A stretch of 64,000 nt of DNA from Qipengyuania flavescens. GTDB lineage: Bacteria; Pseudomonadota; Alphaproteobacteria; Sphingomonadales; Sphingomonadaceae. Location: contig NZ_JARULD010000005.1 of assembly GCF_029688735.1 (NCBI RefSeq), positions 124,001 to 188,000 on the forward strand, in the 5' to 3' direction. This document shows, in pieces, positions 16,383 to 24,446 of the stretch (its first letter is position 1; every line of letters starts with the position of its first letter). The translations under genes and the position numbers were made by a program. Below the pieces are notes generated by a model. That model saw nothing but the letters and a program-made list of their open reading frames with translations, ran no database searches and was not told where the DNA came from.

Positions 16383-17176
16383 CCACCGCACTGCCCTATT
16401 GGCATGTCGACGCCTTCGCCGACCGCCCGTTTGCCGGCAACCAGGCCGCGGTGATGCCGCTCGATGCGTGGCTCGATGATAAGGTGCTCCAGGCCATCGC
16501 CGAAGAAAACAATTTCGCCGAGACCGCTTTTGTGGTGCCCGATGCCAGTGGCGAGGCCGACTACGAACTGCGCTGGTTCACGCCGACCGAGGAAGTGCGC
16601 TTATGCGGCCATGCCACCTTGGCGAGCGGCCACGTGCTGCTGACCCGCGACGGGGGCGAGCGCGTGACCTTTCGCACGCGGCGCGCGGGCAATCTGGAGG
16701 TCAGGCAAGCGGGCTCGGCATACGAACTGGGGCTTCCAATAATCCCCACCGAACCCGGATCGTGGGACGAGGCGGCGGTGTTGCTGGGCGCGGAGCCGCG
16801 CGAGATTTGGCTCAATCCCGAGGGATACGGGATCTATCTATTCGACGACGAGGAGACGGTGCGCGGGCTCGGCCCCGACATGCGCGGGTTACGGGCATTG
16901 GGGAACGACCAGTTCATCTGCACGGCGCAGGGCGGCGAGGCCGATGTCGTCAGCCGGGTGTTCGTGCCGGGTGGCGGTGTCGACGAGGACAGCTTCACCG
17001 GCTCGGCTCACGCGGCGCTTACGCATTTCTGGACCAAACGGCTCGGGTGCGAAAGCTTCACCGCGTTCCAGGCATCGCAGCGCGGGGGACGTGCTACATG
17101 CCGCCGCGAAGGCGACCGGGCCATCCTGTCCGGCCCCTGCGTCACAGTAGTAGAGGGGCGTTTCCTGCTGCCCTAG
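16379..17176 (+). CDS. PhzF family isomerase/epimerase-like protein
   Basis: Dimeric two-lobed fold of the diaminopimelate-epimerase superfamily. Diagnostic stretches are YWHVDAFADRPFAGNQAAV at the N-terminus, NNFAETAFV with the general acid/base E48 (E45 in PhzF), LRWFTPTEEVRLCGHATLASGHVLL, and DSFTGSAHAALTHFW. Length 265 aa fits. No phenazine genes are near, so PhzF here denotes the family only and the substrate is unknown. The start overlaps the CDF transporter stop; the 3' end overlaps the convergent serine hydrolase by 4 bp. Confidence 0.87.
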   Translation: MTTALPYWHVDAFADRPFAGNQAAVMPLDAWLDDKVLQAIAEENNFAETAFVVPDASGEADYELRWFTPTEEVRLCGHATLASGHVLLTRDGGERVTFRTRRAGNLEVRQAGSAYELGLPIIPTEPGSWDEAAVLLGAEPREIWLNPEGYGIYLFDDEETVRGLGPDMRGLRALGNDQFICTAQGGEADVVSRVFVPGGGVDEDSFTGSAHAALTHFWTKRLGCESFTAFQASQRGGRATCRREGDRAILSGPCVTVVEGRFLLP

Positions 17177-18303
17177 CTTGCCGGGTAAAGCTCGATAATG
17201 TCGGCGAGCTGCTGAAGCATGGCCTTGCGCTCCGGCGCATCCGAGTGACCAAGGCGCACGACGGTCAGCTTCTGGCTTGGCGAGACGAAGATATATTGCC
17301 CCATGTGCCCGATCGCGGAAAAGGCGCTGTGCGGCGCTCGGTCGGGAAACAGCGGATGTTCCTCGCCGTCGGGTAGCGGGCGATTGAGCCAGGTCTGCAG
17401 GCCGTAATGCGGGCTTGCTGGGCTGGGTTCGAGCATTTCCTCGACCCACTGGCGCGGCACCAGCTGCTCGCCCTTCACCGATCCCTTGTTGCGCAAAAGC
17501 TCGCCGAACCTGGCCCAGTCGCGGGCATTGGCATGGATCAAGCTGCCGCCGATCAGCGTGCCCGCGCGGTCGAATTCCGGCACGGCGCTGGTCATTCCCA
17601 GCGGCCCGAAGAGGCGCGCCCGGAGGTAGTCGGCCACCGCCTTGCGGCGCGCGTCGGGATTGGTGCTCTCGGTCAGCGCACGCGCCGCGATATCGGCCAG
17701 GATCACCGTGGTGTTCGAGGAATATTCGAAGCGCGAACCCGGCTCCGCTTCGAGCGGCTGGGCAGTGGCGTAATCGGCCATGTCGTCGCGCCCGTCGAGG
17801 AACAGCATCCGCACCTCGCTGCTCTCGTAGGGCGGATCGCCCGCCTCGGTATGCTCGAGGCCGGAGCGCATCTGGAGCAATTGGCGCAAGGTGATCTCGG
17901 CGCGTGGGTCGCCGGTGCGCTGCCAGCGCGGTACGGGGGCGGGCGCATCGAGCCGCAGCTGCCCATCTGCCACCAGCATGCCGATCATCACCGCAGTCAC
18001 CGTCTTGGCCATCGACCAGCTGATGAAGCGCGTCTGCGGCCCGTAACCTTCGCCGTAGCGTTCGACCGCAATTTCGCCGCCATGCATAACGACCAGCGCC
18101 CGTGTGTCGCCCAGCCCGTCGAGCGTGAATAGCTGGTCCGATTCGCGTGCCAACGCCTTGGTCGGCGCGCCCGGATCGTCCTTCACCGCTGCCAGCGCTT
18201 CCTCGCTCAGCGGCGGCTCTTCGGCAGGGCCGGAGCCGCCGCACGCGGCAAGGCTTGTGGCGGCGAGGGCAAGCGCGATAAGGGGGGCGGTCCGCAGGGG
18301 CAT
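17173..18303 (-). CDS. Serine hydrolase, class C beta-lactamase-like lipoprotein
   Basis: Penicillin-binding-protein/6-aminohexanoate-dimer-hydrolase-like family. The N-terminus is a lipoprotein signal with lipobox LAAC (C21) followed by GGS, so it is likely membrane-anchored in the periplasm. Catalytic S97-M-A-K100 (ISWSMAK), second-motif tyrosine Y194 (FEYSSNTT) and a C-terminal GHMGQY in the KTG/HxG position are present; 376 aa is normal. Physiological substrate unknown; amide or ester hydrolysis is expected and beta-lactam resistance should not be assumed. It is divergent from a small membrane protein with 29 bp between starts. Confidence 0.85.
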   Translation of the reverse strand: MPLRTAPLIALALAATSLAACGGSGPAEEPPLSEEALAAVKDDPGAPTKALARESDQLFTLDGLGDTRALVVMHGGEIAVERYGEGYGPQTRFISWSMAKTVTAVMIGMLVADGQLRLDAPAPVPRWQRTGDPRAEITLRQLLQMRSGLEHTEAGDPPYESSEVRMLFLDGRDDMADYATAQPLEAEPGSRFEYSSNTTVILADIAARALTESTNPDARRKAVADYLRARLFGPLGMTSAVPEFDRAGTLIGGSLIHANARDWARFGELLRNKGSVKGEQLVPRQWVEEMLEPSPASPHYGLQTWLNRPLPDGEEHPLFPDRAPHSAFSAIGHMGQYIFVSPSQKLTVVRLGHSDAPERKAMLQQLADIIELYPAS

Positions 18304-18332
18304 GACGCGTCACTCGCACGAAGGAATCCGAC

Positions 18333-18677
18333 TTGGCAACGGTCAAAAACCGCTCTCGAAAACTGCGCCTGTGGCTGTGGCTCGCGATCATCATCGCCGG
18401 GCTGGGCGCGATCGCTTGGGCGGTCTGGGGCGACGGCCTGCGCCGGACCGGCGCGACCGGCACGGCCTATGCCGCGCATGTCGCCTGTTCCTGCCGCTTC
18501 GTGGCGGGTCGCAGCTTGGACGACTGCGCCAAGGACAAACTCGCCGGGATGGAACTGGTCAGCCTGAGCGAAAATCCGCAGGCGAAAAGCGTGACAGCCT
18601 CGATCCCGCTGGTCGCTTCAGAGACCGCCACCTGGCGCGAAGGCTATGCCTGCGTGCTGGATGAGTGGGAAGGCTAG
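18333..18677 (+). CDS. Small single-pass membrane protein, unknown
   Basis: No family recognised. 114 aa with a basic N-terminus, one transmembrane helix (about 12-32, [19 protein letters not shown]) and an exported domain with the cysteine pattern ACSCRF, DDCAKDK and YACVLDEW, suggesting two disulfides. The TTG start has AAGGA (18320-18324) 8 nt upstream. It is divergent from the beta-lactamase-like lipoprotein with a 29-bp gap, hinting at shared control, and its 3' end overlaps fcl by 4 bp on the other strand. Confidence 0.65.
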   Translation: MATVKNRSRKLRLWLWLAIIIAGLGAIAWAVWGDGLRRTGATGTAYAAHVACSCRFVAGRSLDDCAKDKLAGMELVSLSENPQAKSVTASIPLVASETATWREGYACVLDEWEG

Positions 18678-19612
18678 GCACCGACCTCCCGCAAGAACGC
18701 AGCGTAGGCATCGCGCAGGCCGTCCCTCAGCTCGATGCGCGGCTGCCAGCCCATCGCAGCCAGGCGGGAATTGTCCATCAGCTTGCGCGGTGTGCCGTCC
18801 GGTTTCGATGTGTCGGTCTCTACATCACCATCGAACCCGACCACATCCGCGATCAGCCGTGCGAGATCGGCGATGGCGATGTCGTCGCCCGATCCGACAT
18901 TGATCGGCGCATCGTCCGAGTAGCGCTGCACCAGCATCACGCAGGCATCGGCAAGATCGTCGACATGCAGGAACTCGCGGCGCGGCTCGCCGCTGCCCCA
19001 GATGGTGAAGCTGTCATCGGCGGCCACCTTCGCCTCATGCGCCTTGCGGATCAGGGCAGGGACGACATGGCTCGATGCAGGATCCCAATTGTCGCCCGGC
19101 CCGTAAAGATTGGTCGGCATGACGGAAATGAAATCGCGCCCGTACTGCGTGCGATAGGCGGCGGCGAGCTTCAGGCCGGCGATCTTGGCGATCGCATAGG
19201 CTTCGTTGGTCTGCTCAAGCGGGCCTGTGAGCAAGGCGTCTTCGCGGATCGGCTGCTGGGCGTGTTTCGGATAGATGCAGGACGAGCCGAGGAACAGCAG
19301 CTTTGACACATCGTGCAGGTGCGCCGCGTGGATCACATTCGTCGCGATAGCGATATTGTCGTAGAGGAATTCCGCCGGCCGCTCGGCATTGGCCATGATG
19401 CCGCCGACCCGCGCGGCTGCCAGGATCACGGCATCGGGCCGGTTGGCGGCAAACCATTCGTGCACGGTGCCTTGGTCGCGCAGATCGACACTGCGCGGCG
19501 CGGTGAGGACGGTGCAGGGCTCGCGTTCCAGCCGGCGGAGCAGCGCCTGCCCGACCATGCCGCCATGGCCCGCCACCCAGACGCGTTTGCCGTCGAGCGC
19601 AAAGCCCGGCAC
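18674..19612 (-). CDS. fcl: GDP-L-fucose synthase
   Basis: NADPH-dependent 3,5-epimerase/4-reductase that turns GDP-4-keto-6-deoxymannose into GDP-L-fucose. Extended SDR with [19 protein letters not shown] at the N-terminus, the catalytic serine/tyrosine/lysine region [19 protein letters not shown] and [15 protein letters not shown], and the family-typical [14 protein letters not shown] 19612 lies 2 nt after the gmd stop, giving 312 aa (normal). It follows gmd directly, so the pair makes GDP-L-fucose for an envelope glycan; no other polysaccharide genes are in the window. Confidence 0.9.
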   Translation of the reverse strand: MPGFALDGKRVWVAGHGGMVGQALLRRLEREPCTVLTAPRSVDLRDQGTVHEWFAANRPDAVILAAARVGGIMANAERPAEFLYDNIAIATNVIHAAHLHDVSKLLFLGSSCIYPKHAQQPIREDALLTGPLEQTNEAYAIAKIAGLKLAAAYRTQYGRDFISVMPTNLYGPGDNWDPASSHVVPALIRKAHEAKVAADDSFTIWGSGEPRREFLHVDDLADACVMLVQRYSDDAPINVGSGDDIAIADLARLIADVVGFDGDVETDTSKPDGTPRKLMDNSRLAAMGWQPRIELRDGLRDAYAAFLREVGA

Positions 19613-19614
19613 GC

Positions 19615-20661
19615 TCAGCAGCCCCGGATTCCGGCGATGTCCGCCTGCACCATCTCGCGGACGAGTTCGCGAAGCGGCGTTTTCGCTTCCCAGCCCAATT
19701 CCGCCTTCGCCTTGCTTGCATCGCCGAGCAGACGATCGACCTCGGTCGGGCGGAAATAGCGCGGATCGATTTCGATCAGGCAGCGCCCGCTGTCGGCGCA
19801 ATAGGCTTTCTCCTCGGCGCCTTCACCACGGAACTCCAGCGACAAACCGATATCCTCGAAAGCCCAGCGGGCGAAGTCGCGTACGCTGGTGGTGGTGCCC
19901 GTCGCCAGCACATAGTCGGCCGGATGTTCCTGCTGGAGCATGCGCCAAATGCCCTCGGCATATTCGCGGGCATGTCCCCAGTCGCGCCGGGCGTCGAGAT
20001 TGCCAAGGTAAAGCCGGTCCTGCAGCCCGAGGGAGATCGCGGCGGCCGCGCGGGTGATCTTGCGCGTAACGAAGGTCTCGCCGCGCACCGGACTCTCGTG
20101 GTTGAACATGATCCCGCAGCTTGCGTGCAGTCCGTAGGCCTCGCGGTAGTTCACCGTGATCCAGTGCGCATAGGCCTTCGCGGCGGCATAGGGGCTGCGC
20201 GGGTAGAACGGCGTGGTTTCGGTCTGCGGCGTTTCCTGCACCAGCCCGTACATCTCGCTGGTCGAGGCCTGGAAGAAGCGGGTGCTTTTCTCCAGGCCGA
20301 GGATGCGGATTGCCTCGAGCAGGCGCAACGTACCGAGGCCATCCGCATTCGCGGTATATTCGGGCGTCTCGAAGCTGACCTGCACATGGCTTTGCGCGGC
20401 GAGATTGTAAATCTCGTGCGGCTGAACCTCCTGCACCACGCGAATGATGTTGGTGGCATCGGTGACATCGCCGAAATGTAGGTGCATCTGCGGATTTTCG
20501 CGATGCGGGTCTTCGTAAATGTCTTCGATCCGGCCGGTGTTGAAGGAAGAGGACCGACGCTTGACCCCGTGGACCTCGTATCCCTTTTCCAGCAGCAGGC
20601 GTGCGAGAAACGAACCGTCCTGTCCGGTAACACCCGTAATCAATGCGCGCTTCGCACTCAT
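19615..20661 (-). CDS. gmd: GDP-mannose 4,6-dehydratase
   Basis: Converts GDP-D-mannose to GDP-4-keto-6-deoxy-D-mannose, first step toward GDP-L-fucose and related deoxyhexoses. The signature [21 protein letters not shown] (10-30) and [17 protein letters not shown] are nearly invariant in Gmd; the active site [10 protein letters not shown] (YxxxK) and the tail [18 protein letters not shown] are also present. 348 aa is standard. It is first in the gmd-fcl pair, 82 bp downstream of mnmA on the same strand. Confidence 0.94.
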   Translation of the reverse strand: MSAKRALITGVTGQDGSFLARLLLEKGYEVHGVKRRSSSFNTGRIEDIYEDPHRENPQMHLHFGDVTDATNIIRVVQEVQPHEIYNLAAQSHVQVSFETPEYTANADGLGTLRLLEAIRILGLEKSTRFFQASTSEMYGLVQETPQTETTPFYPRSPYAAAKAYAHWITVNYREAYGLHASCGIMFNHESPVRGETFVTRKITRAAAAISLGLQDRLYLGNLDARRDWGHAREYAEGIWRMLQQEHPADYVLATGTTTSVRDFARWAFEDIGLSLEFRGEGAEEKAYCADSGRCLIEIDPRYFRPTEVDRLLGDASKAKAELGWEAKTPLRELVREMVQADIAGIRGC

Positions 20662-20743
20662 GCCGACCTCGATTTATATCTTTGCAAGCGCATTGAATAT
20701 CCGCCGGCATCACGCAAGAGCATGCGACTCGAAACGCACGGGT

Positions 20744-21898
20744 TTACGCCTCGACCGGCACCGTCGCCTCAATCCAGCCGCCGCCGACCACGCGGTCGTC
20801 TGCGTAGATAACCGCAGCCTGCCCCGGCGCGACGCCGTATTCGGGCTGTGCGAACCGCAGATTTGCGCTCCGACCCTCACCGAGGGGTCCGTTTAGTTCG
20901 ACCGGCACCGGCTTGGCGAGGCTGCGAACCTTGGCGGTCAGCGGCTTGTCGGGGAGCGGGCCGATGCGGTTTGTTTCGCCGATGCGGGCCTGGGTCACTG
21001 CCAGCAGCCGCTTGGGGCCGACGTGGACCTCCGCGCTCTCGGCATCGATTTTCACGACATAGAGCGGTTCGGGCTGGCCACCGATCTCCAGCCCGCGTCG
21101 CTGGCCGACCGTGTAATGGATCACGCCGCGATGCTCGCCCAGTTCCTCGCCGGTCGTTGCGTGGACGATCTTGCCCGTTCGCACGCCTTCCGGACGCATT
21201 TTCTTGACGATCTTTGCATAATCGCCGTCGGGCACGAAGCAGATGTCCTGGCTGTCTGGCTTTGCGGCGTTGCGCAGCCCCGCCTCTTCGGCCAGCTGGC
21301 GGACTTCGGCTTTGGGCAGGCCGCCGAGGGGGAACCGGAGGTAGGCGAGCTGGTCTTCCGTGGTCGCATAAAGGAAGTACGACTGGTCGCGTGCAGGATC
21401 GTGGGCCCGGTGCAGTTCCGGTCCGGCCGAGCCCATCACGCGGCGCACATAATGGCCGGTGGCAAGGCAATCGGCGCCCAATTCGCGCGCCATGGCGAAC
21501 AGGTCGGTGAACTTCGGGCCCATGTTGCAGCGAATGCAGGGCACCGGCGTCTGCCCGGCGAGATAGGAATCGGCAAAGCCCTCGACCACGTCTTCGCGAA
21601 ACGCGCTTTCGTGGTCATGCACGTAGTGAGCGATACCGAGCCGGTCAGCCACGGCGCGTGCGTCTGCAATGTCGTCCCCCGCACAGCACGCGCCCTTGCG
21701 CCCCGTCGCCGCGCCGTAATCGTAGAGCTGCAGCGTAACGCCGATCACTTCCGCACCGCTGCGCGCGGCCAAGGCGGCCACGACCGAGCTGTCGACCCCG
21801 CCCGACATGGCGACGACGATGCGGCAATCGGATGCGGCATGCGGCAAGTCGAAAAGACCGGCTGCCTGAACCGGGGAAAGAGCAATGTTTTCGGGCAT
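20744..21898 (-). CDS. mnmA: tRNA-specific 2-thiouridylase MnmA
   Basis: Thiolates U34 of tRNA Lys, Glu and Gln. The PP-loop [17 protein letters not shown] (SGGVDS at 32-37), first catalytic cysteine in [15 protein letters not shown], and the second in [13 protein letters not shown] are intact; the C-terminal beta-barrel has [16 protein letters not shown] ends ([20 protein letters not shown]). I choose ATG 21898 (384 aa, normal); an in-frame ATG at 21910 is also possible. Probably single or leading gmd-fcl; unrelated in function to them. Confidence 0.93.
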   Translation of the reverse strand: MPENIALSPVQAAGLFDLPHAASDCRIVVAMSGGVDSSVVAALAARSGAEVIGVTLQLYDYGAATGRKGACCAGDDIADARAVADRLGIAHYVHDHESAFREDVVEGFADSYLAGQTPVPCIRCNMGPKFTDLFAMARELGADCLATGHYVRRVMGSAGPELHRAHDPARDQSYFLYATTEDQLAYLRFPLGGLPKAEVRQLAEEAGLRNAAKPDSQDICFVPDGDYAKIVKKMRPEGVRTGKIVHATTGEELGEHRGVIHYTVGQRRGLEIGGQPEPLYVVKIDAESAEVHVGPKRLLAVTQARIGETNRIGPLPDKPLTAKVRSLAKPVPVELNGPLGEGRSANLRFAQPEYGVAPGQAAVIYADDRVVGGGWIEATVPVEA

Positions 21899-22003
21899 GG
21901 CGCGCCCCATACACGGCTGGGGGGCTTGCCACCAGAGGGCAGCGCGCAAGCGCGCATGCGACGCTTTACGGTTCGTTCACCATGTGGCGTTATCCCCGTA
22001 CAA

Positions 22004-22297
22004 ATGATCGAGGGGCAATTTCAAAGAGCCGATCTGGCCGAAAAGCGCGAAGCCGCGGATCTCCGCCGGTTTCGCTGGACCGATCTGGTCGCGCGCTTGG
22101 CGGCGACTCGCGAACTTCGGGAGGAGATTGCGCAGGTCGAAGGGGGCTTCGGGGCCTTTGCGGACGTCCGCCGCGAAGGCAGCGAAAAGAATGAAAGCGC
22201 TGTTAACCACGATATTTCAACGGATGGCAAACCAGACCCGCTAGGCCTTGGCGACACCGCAGGTGATGAAACCCACGGCGACAGAGAGACGGAATGA
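22004..22297 (+). CDS. Small charged protein upstream of and overlapping sciP
   Basis: 97-aa reading frame with GC-rich third positions like neighbouring genes. It is hydrophilic: an alpha-helical first half (ADLAEKREAADLRRF, DLVARLAATRELREEIAQ) and a low-complexity polar tail. Its TGA overlaps the ATG of sciP (ATGA at 22294-22297), which argues for a genuine co-translated gene. No ribosome site precedes ATG 22004; ATG 21956 in the same frame is an alternative. No family recognised. A TTAACCAC half-site resembling a CtrA box lies inside it near 22202. Confidence 0.5.
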   Translation: MIEGQFQRADLAEKREAADLRRFRWTDLVARLAATRELREEIAQVEGGFGAFADVRREGSEKNESAVNHDISTDGKPDPLGLGDTAGDETHGDRETE

Positions 22298-22593
22298 TTG
22301 AAAACCAGGATATCCGGCCGGCGCAGGTCATCGGCCCTCTCGGAGAGCCGCTGACGCTCGACGATCTGCCGTCGCCCCAGACCAAGCGTTGGGTCGTGCG
22401 CCGCAAGGCCGAGGTCGTCGCTGCCGTCAATGGCGGACTTCTGTCGATCGACGAGGTTCTGGAGCGCTACAGCCTGAGCCTGGAGGAGTTCGCTTCCTGG
22501 CAGCGCGCCGTCGATCGCTCCGGCATGCAGGGCCTGCGCGTCACGCGTATCCAGCACTATCGCGATCTGTACGAACGCCAGCTCAAATACTGA
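22294..22593 (+). CDS. sciP: CtrA inhibitor SciP (DUF1153)
   Basis: Small helix-turn-helix protein that in Caulobacter binds CtrA and blocks RNA polymerase recruitment at CtrA promoters in swarmer cells. DUF1153 features are all here: GPLGEPLTLDDLPSP near 14-28, KRWVVRRKAEVVAAVNGGLL (32-51), the recognition region SIDEVLERYSLSLEEFASW (52-70) and the terminal RVTRIQHYRDLYERQLKY. 99 aa is near the usual size. GAGAGACGG precedes the ATG. The 4-nt overlap with the upstream small gene implies co-expression. Confidence 0.93.
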   Translation: MIENQDIRPAQVIGPLGEPLTLDDLPSPQTKRWVVRRKAEVVAAVNGGLLSIDEVLERYSLSLEEFASWQRAVDRSGMQGLRVTRIQHYRDLYERQLKY

Positions 22594-22738
22594 GCCGTCC
22601 GGTCCGAGACGCGGTTTCGGGAACAAAACCCATCACCATCCGCTCCTCTTGGTAGTCCTGCACGATGCAGGAAACCGTTTTCCTGTCGAAGCCTGAAAGC
22701 GAATATCAGGCGGGCAGGATGAAACAGGAGGAAATACA

Positions 22739-23005
22739 ATGGGTTGGATTATTGCAATTATCGTCGGCGGTGTAGCGGGCTGGCTGGCTAGCCTGGTCAT
22801 GAACCGCGATGCCTCGATGGGCATCTTCTGGAATATCGTCGTCGGCATCATCGGTGCGCTGATCGGCAACTTTCTCGCTGGCGCCGTTTTCGGCATCGAA
22901 GGCACTATCCAGACTTTCAACCTGACCGGCTTCATTATCGCCATCATCGGCGCGATCGTACTGCTCGGAATTGCGAACCTCGTCCAGCGTGGACGCGTTC
23001 GCTAA
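22739..23005 (+). CDS. GlsB/YeaQ/YmgE family stress-response membrane protein
   Basis: 88-aa transglycosylase-associated family protein with three hydrophobic helices: MGWIIAIIVGGVAGWLASLVM, GIFWNIVVGIIGALIGNFLAGAVFG and FNLTGFIIAIIGAIVLLGIANLV. Gly spacing in the helices is typical. Function in the family is poorly known; members are often induced by stress. A strong ribosome site AGGAGGA lies at 22724-22732 and an intrinsic terminator follows, so this is a compact single-gene unit. GGAAC occurs upstream (22619) but lacks a matching -10 for EcfG. Confidence 0.88.
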   Translation: MGWIIAIIVGGVAGWLASLVMNRDASMGIFWNIVVGIIGALIGNFLAGAVFGIEGTIQTFNLTGFIIAIIGAIVLLGIANLVQRGRVR

Positions 23006-23033
23006 GCCGAGCGAGATTATATCAGAACAATCC

Positions 23034-23065
23034 GAAAGCCGGGGATCGAAAGATCTCCGGCTTTC
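23034..23065 (+). terminator. Strong hairpin terminator with GAAA tetraloop
   Basis: Arms 23034-23047 (GAAAGCCGGGGATC) and 23052-23065 (GATCTCCGGCTTTC) pair over 14 positions with one G-U, closing a GAAA tetraloop. It stands 29 bp after the GlsB-like gene. There is only a short T run (TTTC) within the distal arm. Confidence 0.75.
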
Positions 23066-23174
23066 GTCGTCGAGGCACCCGTTTTAATTGCCCTTCGTCC
23101 GCTCATGGTCCACACCGGTCGATAGTTCTTTGCCTGCGCCGAGCGCGTGGTCTAGCGGCTATCGAGCTAGTATC

Positions 23175-23201
23175 TTGCACTAAGTGACCTAGCAGGATAA
23201 T
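23175..23201 (+). promoter_or_regulatory. Possible sigma-70-type promoter for the RND efflux genes
   Basis: TTGCAC (23175-23180) and GATAAT (23196-23201) are good -35/-10 matches but with a short 15-nt spacer; TAATAC at 23198 would give 17 nt. It lies 36 bp before the adaptor ATG. Judged by eye only. Confidence 0.3.
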
Positions 23202-23236
23202 ACACTGCGATCCGAAAAGACGCATACCGGGGCGAT

Positions 23237-24433
23237 ATGGCCATGAATTACGAATCTGGTTTCGAGGCGGAGCGGGTAGAGCCGATGACAGGCAGCGCGT
23301 CGCTCGAATCCGACGAAACGGCCGAAGCGACGCGTCGCCGCCGCTGGTACATTGGCGCTGCGATCCTTGCCCTGCTGCTTGCGATCGTGGCCTATTTCGT
23401 CGTCTCCGGGGCGGGCGCGGAAGAGAGTGCCGGTGGCGAGGCCCAACTGCCGAGCGTCACGGTGATCGCGCCGGGCCAGAGCACCGTCGATGGCGAAATT
23501 TCCGCGACCGGTACGCTGGCTGCGCGCCGCGATCTGCCGGTAGGTGTCGTCGGCGAAGGTGGCCGCGTGACGGCAATCAGCGTCGATGCCGGCGATTGGG
23601 TGCGCCAGGGCCAGGTGCTTGTCTCGATCGATCGCTCGGTCCAGTCGCAGCAGGTGCAGAGCGCCGCCGCGCAGGTCCAGGTCGCGCAGTCGGACGCCAA
23701 TATCGCGCAAGCCAATCTCGACCGCTCGCTGCAGCTCGTCGAGCGCGGTTTCGTTTCCGAGGCAGACGTTGATCGCCTCACGGCAACGCGCGACGCGGCC
23801 GTAGCGCGAGTGCGCGTGGCACAGGCGCAGGTCCGCGAATTGCAGGCCCGGAACGCCCGCCTCAACGTGGTCGCGCCAGCCTCCGGCCTTGTGCTCGAAC
23901 GCAATGTGGAAATCGGCCAGACGGTCAGCGCCGGCTCCCCTCCGCTGTTCCGGATCGCCCGCGGCGGTGAGATGGAAGTGCTCGCACGCCTCAGCGAAAC
24001 CGATCTCGCGCAGATCAACGTGGGCACCAGAGCCACCGTCACGCCGGTGGGGTCGGACAGTAGCTATACCGGGAGCGTCTGGCAGGTCGCGCCGCTGATC
24101 AGCTCGCAGGATCGCCAGGGCACGGCGCGGATCGCGCTGCCCTATGCCGAGGGCTTGCGCCCCGGCGGCTTCGCGACGGTCGTGATCAAGAGCGGCACGG
24201 TCAGCGCTCCGATCCTCCCCGAGAGCGCGATCCAGTCTGACGACGAGGGCAGCTATGTCTTCATCGTCGATGCGGAAAACACGGTGCAGCGCCGCAATAT
24301 CGAGCTCGGCCAGGTGACTTCCGAGGGCATCGTCATCGCAGGCGGGCTCGCAGGCAATGAACGGGTGGTACTGCGGGCCGCCGGCTTCCTCAATCCGGGC
24401 GAGACGGTTCGCCCCATCGCCGACGGCGCGTGA
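23237..24433 (+). CDS. RND efflux periplasmic adaptor (membrane fusion protein)
   Basis: HlyD/MFP-type adaptor linking an RND pump to an outer-membrane channel. A 33-residue cytoplasmic arm with RRRR precedes one transmembrane helix (about 36-55, IGAAILALLLAIVAYFVVSG). Then come the lipoyl half (GTLAARRDLPVGVVGEGG), an alpha-hairpin (QSAAAQVQVAQSDANIAQANLDRSLQLVERGFVSEADVDRL), the second lipoyl half (NARLNVVAPASGLVLERNVEIGQTV) and the beta-barrel. 398 aa is normal. The permease follows after 13 bp; no TolC-like gene is present, so an unlinked channel must be used. Confidence 0.9.
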   Translation: MAMNYESGFEAERVEPMTGSASLESDETAEATRRRRWYIGAAILALLLAIVAYFVVSGAGAEESAGGEAQLPSVTVIAPGQSTVDGEISATGTLAARRDLPVGVVGEGGRVTAISVDAGDWVRQGQVLVSIDRSVQSQQVQSAAAQVQVAQSDANIAQANLDRSLQLVERGFVSEADVDRLTATRDAAVARVRVAQAQVRELQARNARLNVVAPASGLVLERNVEIGQTVSAGSPPLFRIARGGEMEVLARLSETDLAQINVGTRATVTPVGSDSSYTGSVWQVAPLISSQDRQGTARIALPYAEGLRPGGFATVVIKSGTVSAPILPESAIQSDDEGSYVFIVDAENTVQRRNIELGQVTSEGIVIAGGLAGNERVVLRAAGFLNPGETVRPIADGA

Positions 24434-24446
24434 GCGGGACTGGCAT

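Noticed and set aside
16379..17176. Phenazine biosynthesis suggested by the PhzF family name
   Set aside because: No phzA-G neighbours; PhzF-fold proteins occur widely without phenazine pathways.
17173..18303. Beta-lactam resistance gene
   Set aside because: The SxxK/Y/HxG pattern and lipoprotein anchor fit general serine hydrolases of the 6-aminohexanoate-dimer-hydrolase type; nothing indicates a resistance role.
22619..22640. GGAAC upstream of the GlsB-like gene as an EcfG promoter
   Set aside because: No CGTT or GTT occurs 16-17 nt downstream (CGCTCC/GCTCC instead).
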